A DNA stretch of 59,201 nt from Aminicella lysinilytica. Lineage in GTDB: Bacteria; Bacillota; Clostridia; Peptostreptococcales; Anaerovoracaceae. This document shows, piece after piece, positions 24,113 to 32,981 of this stretch (the stretch's first letter is position 1; the number at the start of each line of letters is the position of its first letter). A program made the translations under genes and the position numbers. The DNA is taken from assembly GCF_004362975.1 (NCBI RefSeq), contig NZ_SNXO01000012.1:1-59201 (forward strand), given 5' to 3'. The notes under the pieces were generated by a model, which did not search any database, was not told the DNA's origin, and was given only the letters and a program-made list of their open reading frames with translations.

Positions 24113-25582
24113 TCAGGATCTGGCTCTGTCTGAGTTCCAGAAAGAGTGCGAGAATAGTACGATCACTGAGTATAGTTCCAATCTGCCGGCCAGCATAAGG
24201 ATAGAACAGTAAAATTTACCGAAGCCGCTGTATATGCCGAAATAGCTACCGGTCATTTTACCGAAGCAGGTGCCGTTATTAGTGAAAGCTGCTATGGCTG
24301 AGCATATAGTGGTTTCCATGTCCTGATTTTCAAGGCCTAACAGAACTATTGATATTATGAATATAGCGAAGTAAAGCAACAGGAACACAGTGATCGAAGA
24401 TGCATTGGCTGCCGAGACCGGCTTCCCCTGGATCATTATAGGTTTGACCGATTGCGGATGTATCCTCTTGTATATGCCTCGCATAATAAGTTTGAAGCCG
24501 ACTGCGGCCCTGATGACTTTGATGCTTCCGCTTGTAGAGAAACTGCATCCGCCTATGAGGGCTACGCATATGAGTACTATCTTGCAGGTAGTAGGCCAGC
24601 TTCCTATATCAGCGATTATGAATCCAGATGTAGATGCGAATGAGACGATCTGTACAAACCCGTTTCCAAGAGAACTGAGCAGGGAATCATATACGCCGCT
24701 GTAAAAGAGACTGATCGATACTATGCAGGTAGATACAAGTATTATACATATGTAGATCTTGATTTCGTAGTGGTGTAGCGCCTCTCTCCATTTTCCAATG
24801 AAAAGAAGGAAATATGCGATGAAACTTATAGATCCTGCCAATGACGAGCAAGCCAGAACGCCCTTGATGTAAGGGGTGATAATAAAACCTGCCTGGGTGC
24901 TGGACAAATCGACTATGCCTGCAGTGCTTATGGTTGAAAGCGTGTTTATCAAAGCATAGTAAGGGGACATGTCTGTAGGAAGCAACAGCAAGAATTCCAG
25001 TGCCGTAAGGGCAATGTATATCTTATAGGAAATCTTTGCTGTATCGCCAAAGCGTGCAGTCAGCTTTTCCAGTTCAGGACCGGGAACCTCTGCCGCGGCC
25101 ATTTTTTGTCCACCGATGCCTAATCTTGGGAAAATCGAAATAGTCAGCACGATGATACCCATGCCGCCCAGCCAGCTGGATATGGTTTTCCACAGAACCA
25201 TGGATTTAGGCATGGCTACCATATCTACAGCAGTTGCGCCGGTAGTAGTCCAGCCTGCGCAGGATTCAAATAGACAATCCATGAAGGAGTATCCCTGATC
25301 ACACAGATAATAAGGCATGGCGCCTACAAGTATGACGCAGAACCAGGCTACGATAACTACGAAGAATCCTTCTCTGGTCTTTATCGTCTTCTTGGTTTTG
25401 GTCACGGCCCGTCGCATGGTCTCGCCGAAAACTATACATACGATCATAGTACAGAATAGAGAAGTAGCTGAAGTTATTTCATTGAAATAGCAAGCAAAGC
25501 CAAAGGGTATAAGCATAGCAATACCCTCGAAAAGTAATATGACAGATACAGTTTTAAAAATTAGTCGATGATTGAATGTCAT
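24113..25582 (-). CDS. trkH: TrkH/KtrB-family potassium transporter subunit (downstream paralogue)
   Basis: 489 aa, with about ten membrane helices arranged as four M-P-M units. The four pore loops are visible as AGWTTTGAT, LSTISTAG, ASTSGF and TNNGTC, each with the filter glycine. It imports K+ (or Na+) driven by the ion gradient and needs the TrkA gating ring encoded two genes upstream. It has its own ribosome site (GAGAGGAT). Its difference from its neighbour in the second and fourth loops suggests a different ion preference or affinity. Confidence 0.92.
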   Translation of the reverse strand: MTFNHRLIFKTVSVILLFEGIAMLIPFGFACYFNEITSATSLFCTMIVCIVFGETMRRAVTKTKKTIKTREGFFVVIVAWFCVILVGAMPYYLCDQGYSFMDCLFESCAGWTTTGATAVDMVAMPKSMVLWKTISSWLGGMGIIVLTISIFPRLGIGGQKMAAAEVPGPELEKLTARFGDTAKISYKIYIALTALEFLLLLPTDMSPYYALINTLSTISTAGIVDLSSTQAGFIITPYIKGVLACSSLAGSISFIAYFLLFIGKWREALHHYEIKIYICIILVSTCIVSISLFYSGVYDSLLSSLGNGFVQIVSFASTSGFIIADIGSWPTTCKIVLICVALIGGCSFSTSGSIKVIRAAVGFKLIMRGIYKRIHPQSVKPIMIQGKPVSAANASSITVFLLLYFAIFIISIVLLGLENQDMETTICSAIAAFTNNGTCFGKMTGSYFGIYSGFGKFYCSILMLAGRLELYSVIVLFSHSFWNSDRARS

Positions 25583-25604
25583 AACGATCCTCTCTAATTA
25601 ATTA

Positions 25605-27071
25605 TCAGGCTTTGTTTGAATTCCAATAGTGCGGTGACAAGAGCATGAAGAATGTGAATAATTCAAGTCTTCCGGCTATCATCAGGAAGGACAGTACTAT
25701 CTTGGAAAAGTGTGAGTATATGCTGAAGTTCATAGTAGGACCTACGAGATTGAATCCCGGGCCTACATTACCCAGACAGGTAATGACTGAACTGAAGGTC
25801 GTGAGCAAATCAAAGCCATTGAATGAAATCACAAGACTTCCGGCAAATACTACGAAAATATAAAAGAATATGTAATTCGTTATATTAGTCGCAACCTCTG
25901 ATGATACGGCTCTTCCGTTCAGGGTAACTGTATATACGCGGTTAGGGTGTATTTTCAATGCCACACCTCTTCTTATGAGTTTCAGGCATATGAGTATTCG
26001 TATTATCTTAGGCCCGCCTCCTGTAGATGAGGAGCAGGCGCCGGTCAGCATCACCAGGAAAATCAACATTTTCGCAAATGTTGGCCAAATGTCGTAATTG
26101 GCCGTGGCATAGCCTGTAGTAGTCATTATTGATGATACCTGGAAGGCTGAATCCGTAAAACTCTTGAATCCATTGGTATAACCGCCTACGGCCAGTAGAT
26201 CAATGGTGATGAACAAAGTGCAGACCGCCATGATCCCAAGGTATAATCGTAATTCAGGGTCGCGGAACATAGCTTTAGGTCCACGTCTGATCAGTACGAA
26301 ATACAAGTTGAAATTAGTTCCGCACATAGTCATGAAGACTATGATGACCCACTGCAGATATGGACTGGTGAAGTGGGCAATACTATTACCGTAATTAGAG
26401 AAACCGCCAGTGCCTACGGTTCCGAAAGTCTGGACCAAAGCATCGTAGAGGCTCATTCCGCCTATCATCAGAAGAATTGTTTCTGCAATGGTGAATACTA
26501 TGTATATCAAATACAGATTTTTGGCTGTGTCGGCAAATTTAGGGGTCAGTTTATCTAAAGTAGGACCCGGAGTTTCTGCGCTTGCGATCATCATTCCTTC
26601 AACTCCTATGGAAGGGAGGATCGCAGCAGCGAAGACTATGATGCCCATACCGCCCAGCCAGTGGGTGAATGATCTCCAGAAAAGCATGGATTTAGGCAGG
26701 CTTTCAACATCTGTTAATATGGAAGAACCTGTTGTGGAATATCCTGAACAGGTCTCGAAGAAAGCGTTAACATAGTCGGGAATCGCTCCCGATGTGCACA
26801 TAGGTATAGCGCTGATGAGTGAAGCGACCAACCAGCACATGGACACAATAAGAAACCCATCTCTGGCCTTTATCCTGATCAGAGAAGGGGGGAATGTACG
26901 CATTATTATAAGTCCTGAACACAGGCAGATCGCCAGGGTTATAGAGAAACTGACAGTACACCTGGATTCCTGATAAATTACAGCTACCAGAAATGAAGGA
27001 ATCATGCAGAGACCTATAACGAAGAGCAATATACCCATCATTCGTATAACGTTTTTTATGTTAACAGACAT
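25605..27071 (-). CDS. trkH: TrkH/KtrB-family potassium transporter subunit (upstream paralogue)
   Basis: 488 aa, clearly paralogous to the adjacent trkH (same loops LGGMGIIV, ETPGPTLDKLTPKFADTAK). Pore loops read GYSTTGSS, GTVGTGGF, MTTTGYA and GNVGPGF. It follows trkA by 31 bases and precedes the other trkH by 22, so one regulatory subunit gene serves two channel genes. AAGGGAG is upstream of the ATG. Confidence 0.93.
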   Translation of the reverse strand: MSVNIKNVIRMMGILLFVIGLCMIPSFLVAVIYQESRCTVSFSITLAICLCSGLIIMRTFPPSLIRIKARDGFLIVSMCWLVASLISAIPMCTSGAIPDYVNAFFETCSGYSTTGSSILTDVESLPKSMLFWRSFTHWLGGMGIIVFAAAILPSIGVEGMMIASAETPGPTLDKLTPKFADTAKNLYLIYIVFTIAETILLMIGGMSLYDALVQTFGTVGTGGFSNYGNSIAHFTSPYLQWVIIVFMTMCGTNFNLYFVLIRRGPKAMFRDPELRLYLGIMAVCTLFITIDLLAVGGYTNGFKSFTDSAFQVSSIMTTTGYATANYDIWPTFAKMLIFLVMLTGACSSSTGGGPKIIRILICLKLIRRGVALKIHPNRVYTVTLNGRAVSSEVATNITNYIFFYIFVVFAGSLVISFNGFDLLTTFSSVITCLGNVGPGFNLVGPTMNFSIYSHFSKIVLSFLMIAGRLELFTFFMLLSPHYWNSNKA

Positions 27072-27102
27072 ACTAAACTCCCTTTATGCTATGCAATCAA
27101 TG

Positions 27103-28455
27103 TTAGTTTGCCTTTGGTTTCAGTAGTTTCTCTATATCGCCTATACCTGAAAGCAGGTTGAGTATAATAACTCTGTCATTTAACTGGATGGTAGTGTTGC
27201 CGTCTGGAATGATGACTTCATTGCCGCGGTGTATGGCAGCTATGAGTATATCGCTAGGCAATTCCAGTTTGGAAATAGGGACACCGATCATAGTCATCCT
27301 GGAATTGGCAATAATTTCCATGATTTCCGCCTGCCCCTGGATAAGTACTGAAGAGATGATTTTCTTGGATCCCTGTATATACCTCAGTATGTTGCTTGCA
27401 GTAATATCGAGAGGATTAAGCACCATATCTACGCCCATTTTCCTTATGAGCTCACGATAATTCTCATGACTGACCTTGGAAATGACATCAGGTATATTAT
27501 GCTGTTTGGCCGTGAGAGCCAACAGCAGGTTCTCTTCATCGTAGCCTGTACAAGTGACGAAGGCGTCCATTTCATCCATATTTTCTTCCTCTAACAAAGG
27601 AATATCTGTGCCGTCTGAATGGAGAACCATTACATTGTTCAGGTGGGTGGAAAGATAGCGGCATCTTTCCATATTTTTCTCAACGAGTTTGACTGCCGCG
27701 CCGAACTCGGATAATTTTGCAGCTAAATAGAAGCCTGTCTTTCCGCCTCCTACTATCATCACCTTGTGAAGGTTAGTGTACTTGCCCTTTTCATGGGTCT
27801 GTTTATTCAGTTCCATGATACGGTTTTTCTCTCCAAGTACATAGAGGAAATCTCCGTCCATGATCTCGTCTTCACCATGGGGGATGATCACCTTGCCGTT
27901 CCTGGATAAGGCAGCAATAAGCATATCAGGAAGTACCTCACGTACATCCGGTATACTGAGGCCCACCAAAGCAGGAAACCTTCTTGTCGGAAATTCTGTC
28001 AAAGCTATACGGCCGCTTGTAAAGATACCGTTGCTAAGTGTGTATTTCTCAGCCAGATATTTATATATTTCAACTGTTATGGCCATATCTGGGTTTACTA
28101 TGGAGTCGATGCCCATAGATTCCTTGATAAAATCAAACTGGCTCATATGCTCCGGCTCTCTGACCCTTGCAATAACATGATCACAGCCGAGCTTTTTCGC
28201 AAAAGAAGCAATAATGATATTAGTCTCGTCATTGCCTGTAACTGCCAGCAGATACTCAAAAGAGCTTATGTTTATGCGTTTGAGCACGCTGATCTGTCTT
28301 GCGTCGTCATTAATTGTCATAACATCGAGCTGCTGTGAAAGCTTCTGCAAGATAGCATCATTCTTATCGATTATGGTTATAGAATAATCTCCACCGATGA
28401 GAGCCTCCGCTACTTTAAAACCAAGTTTTCCAGCGCCAACAATTGCTACATTCAT
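27103..28455 (-). CDS. trkA: Trk system potassium uptake regulator TrkA
   Basis: 450 aa with duplicated RCK architecture. Each half has an NAD-binding Rossmann motif (GAGKLGFKVAEAL at residue 7 and GGGKTGFYLAAKL near 235) followed by a TrkA-C domain. It gates TrkH channels in response to nucleotides. It is first in the operon, behind AAGGGG. A TATAAT at 28486-28491 (minus strand) is a possible -10; I see no convincing -35. Confidence 0.95.
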   Translation of the reverse strand: MNVAIVGAGKLGFKVAEALIGGDYSITIIDKNDAILQKLSQQLDVMTINDDARQISVLKRINISSFEYLLAVTGNDETNIIIASFAKKLGCDHVIARVREPEHMSQFDFIKESMGIDSIVNPDMAITVEIYKYLAEKYTLSNGIFTSGRIALTEFPTRRFPALVGLSIPDVREVLPDMLIAALSRNGKVIIPHGEDEIMDGDFLYVLGEKNRIMELNKQTHEKGKYTNLHKVMIVGGGKTGFYLAAKLSEFGAAVKLVEKNMERCRYLSTHLNNVMVLHSDGTDIPLLEEENMDEMDAFVTCTGYDEENLLLALTAKQHNIPDVISKVSHENYRELIRKMGVDMVLNPLDITASNILRYIQGSKKIISSVLIQGQAEIMEIIANSRMTMIGVPISKLELPSDILIAAIHRGNEVIIPDGNTTIQLNDRVIILNLLSGIGDIEKLLKPKAN

Positions 28456-28520
28456 TTATTCTTCTTCCCCTTACTATCGTTTTTGATTATAAGCAGTAAC
28501 AATTATTTTAGTGCAGATTA

Positions 28521-28549
28521 TTCAAATTTGCAAGGGCTTTTGGTATAAT
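28521..28549 (+). promoter_or_regulatory. Promoter of the MBL hydrolase gene
   Basis: TTCAAA (28521-28526), 17-base spacer, TATAAT (28544-28549), with TGG before the -10 compensating for the weak -35. It diverges from trkA. Confidence 0.6.
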
Positions 28550-28582
28550 AGTATACAAAGTAATCTGAAAGGAGAAGAAAAC

Positions 28583-29185
28583 TTGAAAATCAAGCGATTC
28601 GAAGAAGGTTCACTTATGGCTAACGGATACATCGTTTACCTTGAAAAGGGTGGCCTTTGCTATATAATTGACCCGGGATATAACCCGAAAAAATACATGG
28701 ATTTTTTTGAACAAAATAAACTGACGCCGGCAGGCATAATACTCACGCATTTACACAGTGATCACACAGGCGCAGCGGCTGCCCTTTGCGACAGGTACGA
28801 TTGCCCCGTGTACATGCACGAGGCGGACGCCTTTGTTTATAAAGGAAGAGTGGATATAATGGTCAGGGACGGCGACCAGCTTGACCTGGAAGGTGAGACC
28901 CTGGAAATCATCAGCACTCCGGGCCACACCAAGGGAAGTATATGCATCATGTCTGAGAAGAACAGGCTTTGCTTTACAGGCGATACGATTTTCGATACGG
29001 ACCTGGGCCGTACGGATCTGGCCGGGGGCAGCGAGGCGGATATGAAGAACTCTATCTGCAAGGTTGTTGACAAATGGGACAATGATATTACAATATATCC
29101 GGGGCATGAAGACGGATGCACCATGAAGAAAGTAAGAAAATACAATAGGGAATTTCTGGCATTGAGGGATGGAAATGAGCGATAA
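28583..29185 (+). CDS. MBL-fold metallo-hydrolase (glyoxalase II-like)
   Basis: 200 aa. The THLHSDHTG motif (about residue 52), STPGHTKGS, FTGDTIF and YPGHE provide the two-zinc ligand set of hydroxyacylglutathione-hydrolase-type enzymes. The substrate is unknown. The TTG at 28583 is chosen because AAGGAG lies 9 bases upstream; the upstream in-frame region contains the promoter. It overlaps the HAD phosphatase gene by 11 bases. Confidence 0.9.
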   Translation: MKIKRFEEGSLMANGYIVYLEKGGLCYIIDPGYNPKKYMDFFEQNKLTPAGIILTHLHSDHTGAAAALCDRYDCPVYMHEADAFVYKGRVDIMVRDGDQLDLEGETLEIISTPGHTKGSICIMSEKNRLCFTGDTIFDTDLGRTDLAGGSEADMKNSICKVVDKWDNDITIYPGHEDGCTMKKVRKYNREFLALRDGNER

Positions 29186-30014
29186 AAAAATCAAAATGAT
29201 AGCACTGGACTTGGATGGTACGACACTCAGGAGCGACCACACACTTTCGCCGAGAACTATGGCGGCATTCAAGGCGTCAATGGAGCAGGGCGTGCATATA
29301 GTGGTTTCCACAGGCAGGGTCTATTCAGCCTTGCCTAAACTTCTGTTTGGAATCGAAGGGCTGGAATATGTGATAAATTCCAACGGCGCCCAGATAACAG
29401 AACTGGCTACAGGCCGGCGCATATATGAGAATTATATGGATCCGGATGCTGTGGAGCAGGTAGTTGCAATACTCCGGGGCAGCGGCATATCTGTAGAGAC
29501 ATTTGTTGACGGGCAGGCTTATGCCGACGCTGATGAATTTTACGACATTAAAGAACATGGTTCGACTTTTCGCGACGCCAATTACGTTTTGACGACCAGA
29601 AATCCCATACCGAATATTTTAGATTTCATGCTTGAACATAAGGATAAAATAGAAAACATCAGCCTGAATTTTGAATTTACGGCGGACAAAGACAGAATGT
29701 GGCCGGTGCTGACCGCTATAGACAACATGACGCTGACGTCGTCATTTGCGCATAATTTTGAGATGGGCGGCGCAACTACCAGCAAGGCTGAAGCCCTGCG
29801 GTTCCTTATGGATAGGCTTGGCGTAACAAAAGATCACCTGATGGCCTGCGGCGACAACCCCAACGACAGCCTGATGATAGAGCTGGCCAGAGTAGGGGTA
29901 GTCATGGGCAATGCCAGCGATCACATGAAATCACAGGCCGATTATGTCACAGACGGCAATAACGATGACGGGGTTGCCAAGGCTATAGAGAAATTCGTAT
30001 TAGGAGGCGCGTAA
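29175..30014 (+). CDS. Cof-type HAD-superfamily phosphatase
   Basis: 279 aa. Motif I is LDLDGTTL (residues 9-16), motif II STGR, then a C2 cap domain and motif IV CGDNPNDSLM near residue 222. These enzymes dephosphorylate sugar phosphates or cofactor intermediates; the substrate is not readable. The ATG at 29175 has GAGGG at a proper distance; the ATG at 29169 touches it. The stop codon lies in the loop of a terminator hairpin. Confidence 0.9.
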   Translation: MSDKKIKMIALDLDGTTLRSDHTLSPRTMAAFKASMEQGVHIVVSTGRVYSALPKLLFGIEGLEYVINSNGAQITELATGRRIYENYMDPDAVEQVVAILRGSGISVETFVDGQAYADADEFYDIKEHGSTFRDANYVLTTRNPIPNILDFMLEHKDKIENISLNFEFTADKDRMWPVLTAIDNMTLTSSFAHNFEMGGATTSKAEALRFLMDRLGVTKDHLMACGDNPNDSLMIELARVGVVMGNASDHMKSQADYVTDGNNDDGVAKAIEKFVLGGA

Positions 30015-30030
30015 AGTGCCTCTTTTTTTT
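30004..30030 (+). terminator. Terminator overlapping the HAD stop codon
   Basis: GAGGCGC (30004-30010) pairs with GTGCCTC (30016-30022, one G-U), followed by eight T. The TAA stop codon is in the loop. Confidence 0.85.
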
Positions 30031-30031
30031 A

Positions 30032-30060
30032 TTGACAAAAACTGGGAAATATAGTAAATT
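30032..30060 (+). promoter_or_regulatory. Promoter of the yraN-comM-dprA operon
   Basis: TTGACA (30032-30037), 17-base spacer, TAAATT (30055-30060). It starts two bases after the preceding terminator's T-run. The -10 is weak. Confidence 0.5.
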
Positions 30061-30107
30061 AAGATAAGAAATAACTGTAAATATATGTAAACACGAAAGA
30101 AGGGAAC

Positions 30108-30440
30108 ATGGAAGACAGAAAACTTATCGGAAACCTGGGCGAAGAGTTGGCAACGGGAATGCTATACGCTCAGGGCTATGAAATACTCGAAAGAAATTTC
30201 AGATGCAAGCTTGGCGAGATCGATATAGTGTGTGCCATTGGCGATGGGCTTGTTTTCGTTGAGGTAAAGACCAGAACATCGTTAGATCATGGACGGCCTG
30301 TAGAATCAGTAGGGGCTGGGAAACAGCATCGGATCAGAAGGGTGGCTGAGTATTATATGATGACTCATGGCAGACAGAATGCAGATGTGGATTTTCAGGT
30401 CATAGAAATAATCGTTAATCAGATAGACAGAGCGTTTTAG
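30108..30440 (+). CDS. yraN: YraN/UPF0102 endonuclease-like protein
   Basis: 110 aa with the restriction-endonuclease-like core of the family: GEELA, GYEILERNFR, GEIDIV and VFVEVKTR (the E-I-D … E-V-K catalytic pattern). The cellular role is unsettled. It regularly sits with comM and dprA, as here. It is preceded by AGAAGGG. Confidence 0.93.
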   Translation: MEDRKLIGNLGEELATGMLYAQGYEILERNFRCKLGEIDIVCAIGDGLVFVEVKTRTSLDHGRPVESVGAGKQHRIRRVAEYYMMTHGRQNADVDFQVIEIIVNQIDRAF

Positions 30441-30452
30441 GAGGAACAGAAT

Positions 30453-31961
30453 ATGTTATCTAAGATAAATACAGCGGTCATATATGGTATAGAAGCTGTA
30501 CCGGTAATTATAGAAACTGACATTACCAAAGGTATGCCGGCTATGAATGTGGTGGGACTGGCTGATACCACCGTAAAAGAGGCAAGGGAAAGAATAAGGG
30601 GTGCAATGATAAACTCCGATTGCGATTATCCAATGGGGAGGATCACAGTCAACATGGCACCTGCAGGTATGCGAAAGCGAGGAAGCCACCTGGATCTGCC
30701 AATGGCTATGGGCATGGCGGCATCCAGCAGACAGGTGATGGGTGAGGAATTGGAAAGGTATGCCTTCTTTGGCGAATTGTCACTTGATGGGACGCTCAAC
30801 AGGGTATCGGGAATACTTCCTATGGTACGATCTATGGAAAAAGCGGGAATCAAGAATGTGATAGTGCCCTATGATAATGTCAAGGAGGCTGCGCTAGTAC
30901 ACGGAGTCAGAGTATATGGAGCTCATGACCTTGCGGAAATACTTGATCACTTCAATCTGGAAAGTAATATCAAAGTAGAAGATGTCGAAATCATAGACAG
31001 TGACAGGTGTGACGCTGGTATCGAGCAGGATTATTCTGACGTGAAAGGCCAGGAATATGCCAAGCGGGCTCTTACCATTGCTGCTGCCGGGGGCCATGGC
31101 ATACTTATGACAGGTAGTCCGTCTACGGGTAAGACAATGCTGGCAGAACGCATGCCGACTATAATGCCACCTATGACCTATGATGAAATAATCAATTCTA
31201 CAATAATATACTCTGTCGCGGGGCTTTTGAGCGAGGAGACTCCTTACATATGCAAGAGACCATTCAGAAGACCTCATCATAAGACTACGGCCGCCGGGCT
31301 AATAGGCGGAGGCACATACCCAAGACCGGGAGAGATAACCCTGGCTAGCGGCGGCGTGCTGTTCCTGGATGAGTTTGCTGAGTTCGACAGAAACCTTATA
31401 GACACACTGAGACAACCTTTGGAGACAAGAAATATATCCATAACCCGTGCAGCGGATACATTCATATATCCTGCGGATTTCCTGCTGGTGGCAGCATCTA
31501 ATCCCTGCAAATGTGGCTATTATGGCGACCCTGACCATGAATGCAGATGTAGTAGACATGAAATCGATGCATACAGATCCAGAATTTCCGGACCGATAAT
31601 GGACAGGATAGATATTCATCTTAAACTTGTGCCGGTTAAGTATCAGGAACTTACAGGAGGTACCAATATGTCATCCGGTGAAATGAGACAGGCAGTGATA
31701 AATGCTAGAGCCATGCAGGCGAAACGGCTTAAGCACACGGGATTTATGCTGAACAGTCAGATGAATGTATCTGCCACAGGAAAATATGTGGTATTGGATG
31801 GCGAGAGCAAAAGATTGCTTGAGCAGGCTTATGATACGTTGAATTTAAATCCCAGGACACTGCTGAAGGTGAAGAAAGTCGCCCGCACGATTGCCGATCT
31901 CGATGGTAGTGACACTGTTGGCGTTCAGCATGTAGCCGAGGCGTTGCAATACAGAGAATAG
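30453..31961 (+). CDS. comM: ComM/YifB-family AAA+ ATPase
   Basis: 502 aa. An N-terminal lon-protease-like domain (1-170) is followed by the Mg-chelatase-type AAA+ core with GSPSTGKTMLAERM (about 225), LDEFAEF, and a CxC…CxC zinc motif (CKCGYYGDPDHECRC). ComM is a helicase that extends branches during natural transformation. It is followed directly by dprA. Its presence hints at DNA uptake ability but does not prove competence. Confidence 0.95.
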   Translation: MLSKINTAVIYGIEAVPVIIETDITKGMPAMNVVGLADTTVKEARERIRGAMINSDCDYPMGRITVNMAPAGMRKRGSHLDLPMAMGMAASSRQVMGEELERYAFFGELSLDGTLNRVSGILPMVRSMEKAGIKNVIVPYDNVKEAALVHGVRVYGAHDLAEILDHFNLESNIKVEDVEIIDSDRCDAGIEQDYSDVKGQEYAKRALTIAAAGGHGILMTGSPSTGKTMLAERMPTIMPPMTYDEIINSTIIYSVAGLLSEETPYICKRPFRRPHHKTTAAGLIGGGTYPRPGEITLASGGVLFLDEFAEFDRNLIDTLRQPLETRNISITRAADTFIYPADFLLVAASNPCKCGYYGDPDHECRCSRHEIDAYRSRISGPIMDRIDIHLKLVPVKYQELTGGTNMSSGEMRQAVINARAMQAKRLKHTGFMLNSQMNVSATGKYVVLDGESKRLLEQAYDTLNLNPRTLLKVKKVARTIADLDGSDTVGVQHVAEALQYRE

Positions 31962-31972
31962 GGGGCCAATGA

Positions 31973-32833
31973 GTGATATATAAATTGAACAAAGATGATC
32001 CGGGGTTCCCTGAAATGCTCAGGGAAATCAATATGCCGCCGTCGCAGATCTACTGCAACGGGAATGTTGAACTGCTGAAGAGTCCATGTGTCGCAATCGT
32101 TGGAAGCAGGCGCTGTACACAATATGGAGTCACTGTAGCCAAAAGTATTGGCAAAAGGCTGGCAGAGAATGGAGTTACCATTGTAAGCGGCATGGCAAGA
32201 GGCATAGATACTGCTGCCCATAAAGGTGCACTGGAGGCAGAAGGTAATACCATAGCTGTCTTTGGCTGCGGATTGGATCTGTGCTATCCCAGTGAAAATC
32301 GTGGACTGAAACGGGAAATTGAGAAAAATGGACTGATAATAAGTGAATATTCTGTGGGAATGGAAGCAAAACCATTTACATTTCCCGAAAGAAATCGTAT
32401 AATAAGCGGCATATCGGAAAGTGTGATCATAGTTGAAGCCGCCAATCGCAGCGGCTCACTGATAACTGCAGAACTGGCCGCAGACCAGGGTCGTAATGTC
32501 TATGCAGTTCCCGGAAACATAACCAGCGAGGCGAGTTTCGGATCGAACAAGCTGATCAGAGAAGGCGTTAAGCCGCTGATATTAATAGATGATGTACTGA
32601 CAGATATGGGAATCACGCCGGGCTGCGAAGAAAATATCATGCTTCGCCTTGGCGAAGATGAACGCAGCGTCTATAGTGTTGTGAAAAAAAGCAGCGAGGT
32701 CACATTTGAAGAAATATGTGCAGCTACGAGCCTTTCACCTGCTGCTGTCAGCGGTATAGTAACGGTTTTGGAAATGAAAGGAATCGTAGTATCGTCTATG
32801 GGAAAAGTCTTTATTGACAAAATAGTCTATTGA
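31973..32833 (+). CDS. dprA: DNA-processing protein DprA
   Basis: 286 aa. The Rossmann-like core shows VGSRRCTQYG, SGMARGIDTAAH, GCGLD, YPSENRGL, EANRSGSLITA-type (EAANRSGSLIT) and PGN segments, ending in a small winged-helix domain. DprA loads RecA on incoming single-stranded DNA. It starts at GTG (31973) behind GGGGG. It is 11 bases after comM. Confidence 0.95.
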   Translation: MIYKLNKDDPGFPEMLREINMPPSQIYCNGNVELLKSPCVAIVGSRRCTQYGVTVAKSIGKRLAENGVTIVSGMARGIDTAAHKGALEAEGNTIAVFGCGLDLCYPSENRGLKREIEKNGLIISEYSVGMEAKPFTFPERNRIISGISESVIIVEAANRSGSLITAELAADQGRNVYAVPGNITSEASFGSNKLIREGVKPLILIDDVLTDMGITPGCEENIMLRLGEDERSVYSVVKKSSEVTFEEICAATSLSPAAVSGIVTVLEMKGIVVSSMGKVFIDKIVY

Positions 32834-32874
32834 CAGTTTTACAGAATTATGAAAAAATGAAAATTAAGAAATGT

Positions 32875-32902
32875 TTGACGAATCGGTATTATGTGGTATA
32901 AT
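32875..32902 (+). promoter_or_regulatory. Promoter of topA
   Basis: TTGACG (32875-32880), 16-base spacer, TATAAT (32897-32902) preceded by TGG (extended -10). Confidence 0.75.
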
Positions 32903-32916
32903 ACCATTCGTTTATC

Positions 32917-32958
32917 GGTTGATTGCAGGCGAATGCATATATATGTAAGTAATCGACC
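32917..32958 (+). other. Stem-loop in the topA 5' leader
   Basis: GGTTGATT (32917-32924) pairs with AATCGACC (32951-32958; one G-U in the RNA) around a 26-base loop, just downstream of the topA start site and 23 bases before the ATG. It could stabilise the mRNA or respond to a factor; no known family is recognised. Confidence 0.4.
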
Positions 32959-32981
32959 AATCATTTATCACAGGAGGAACA

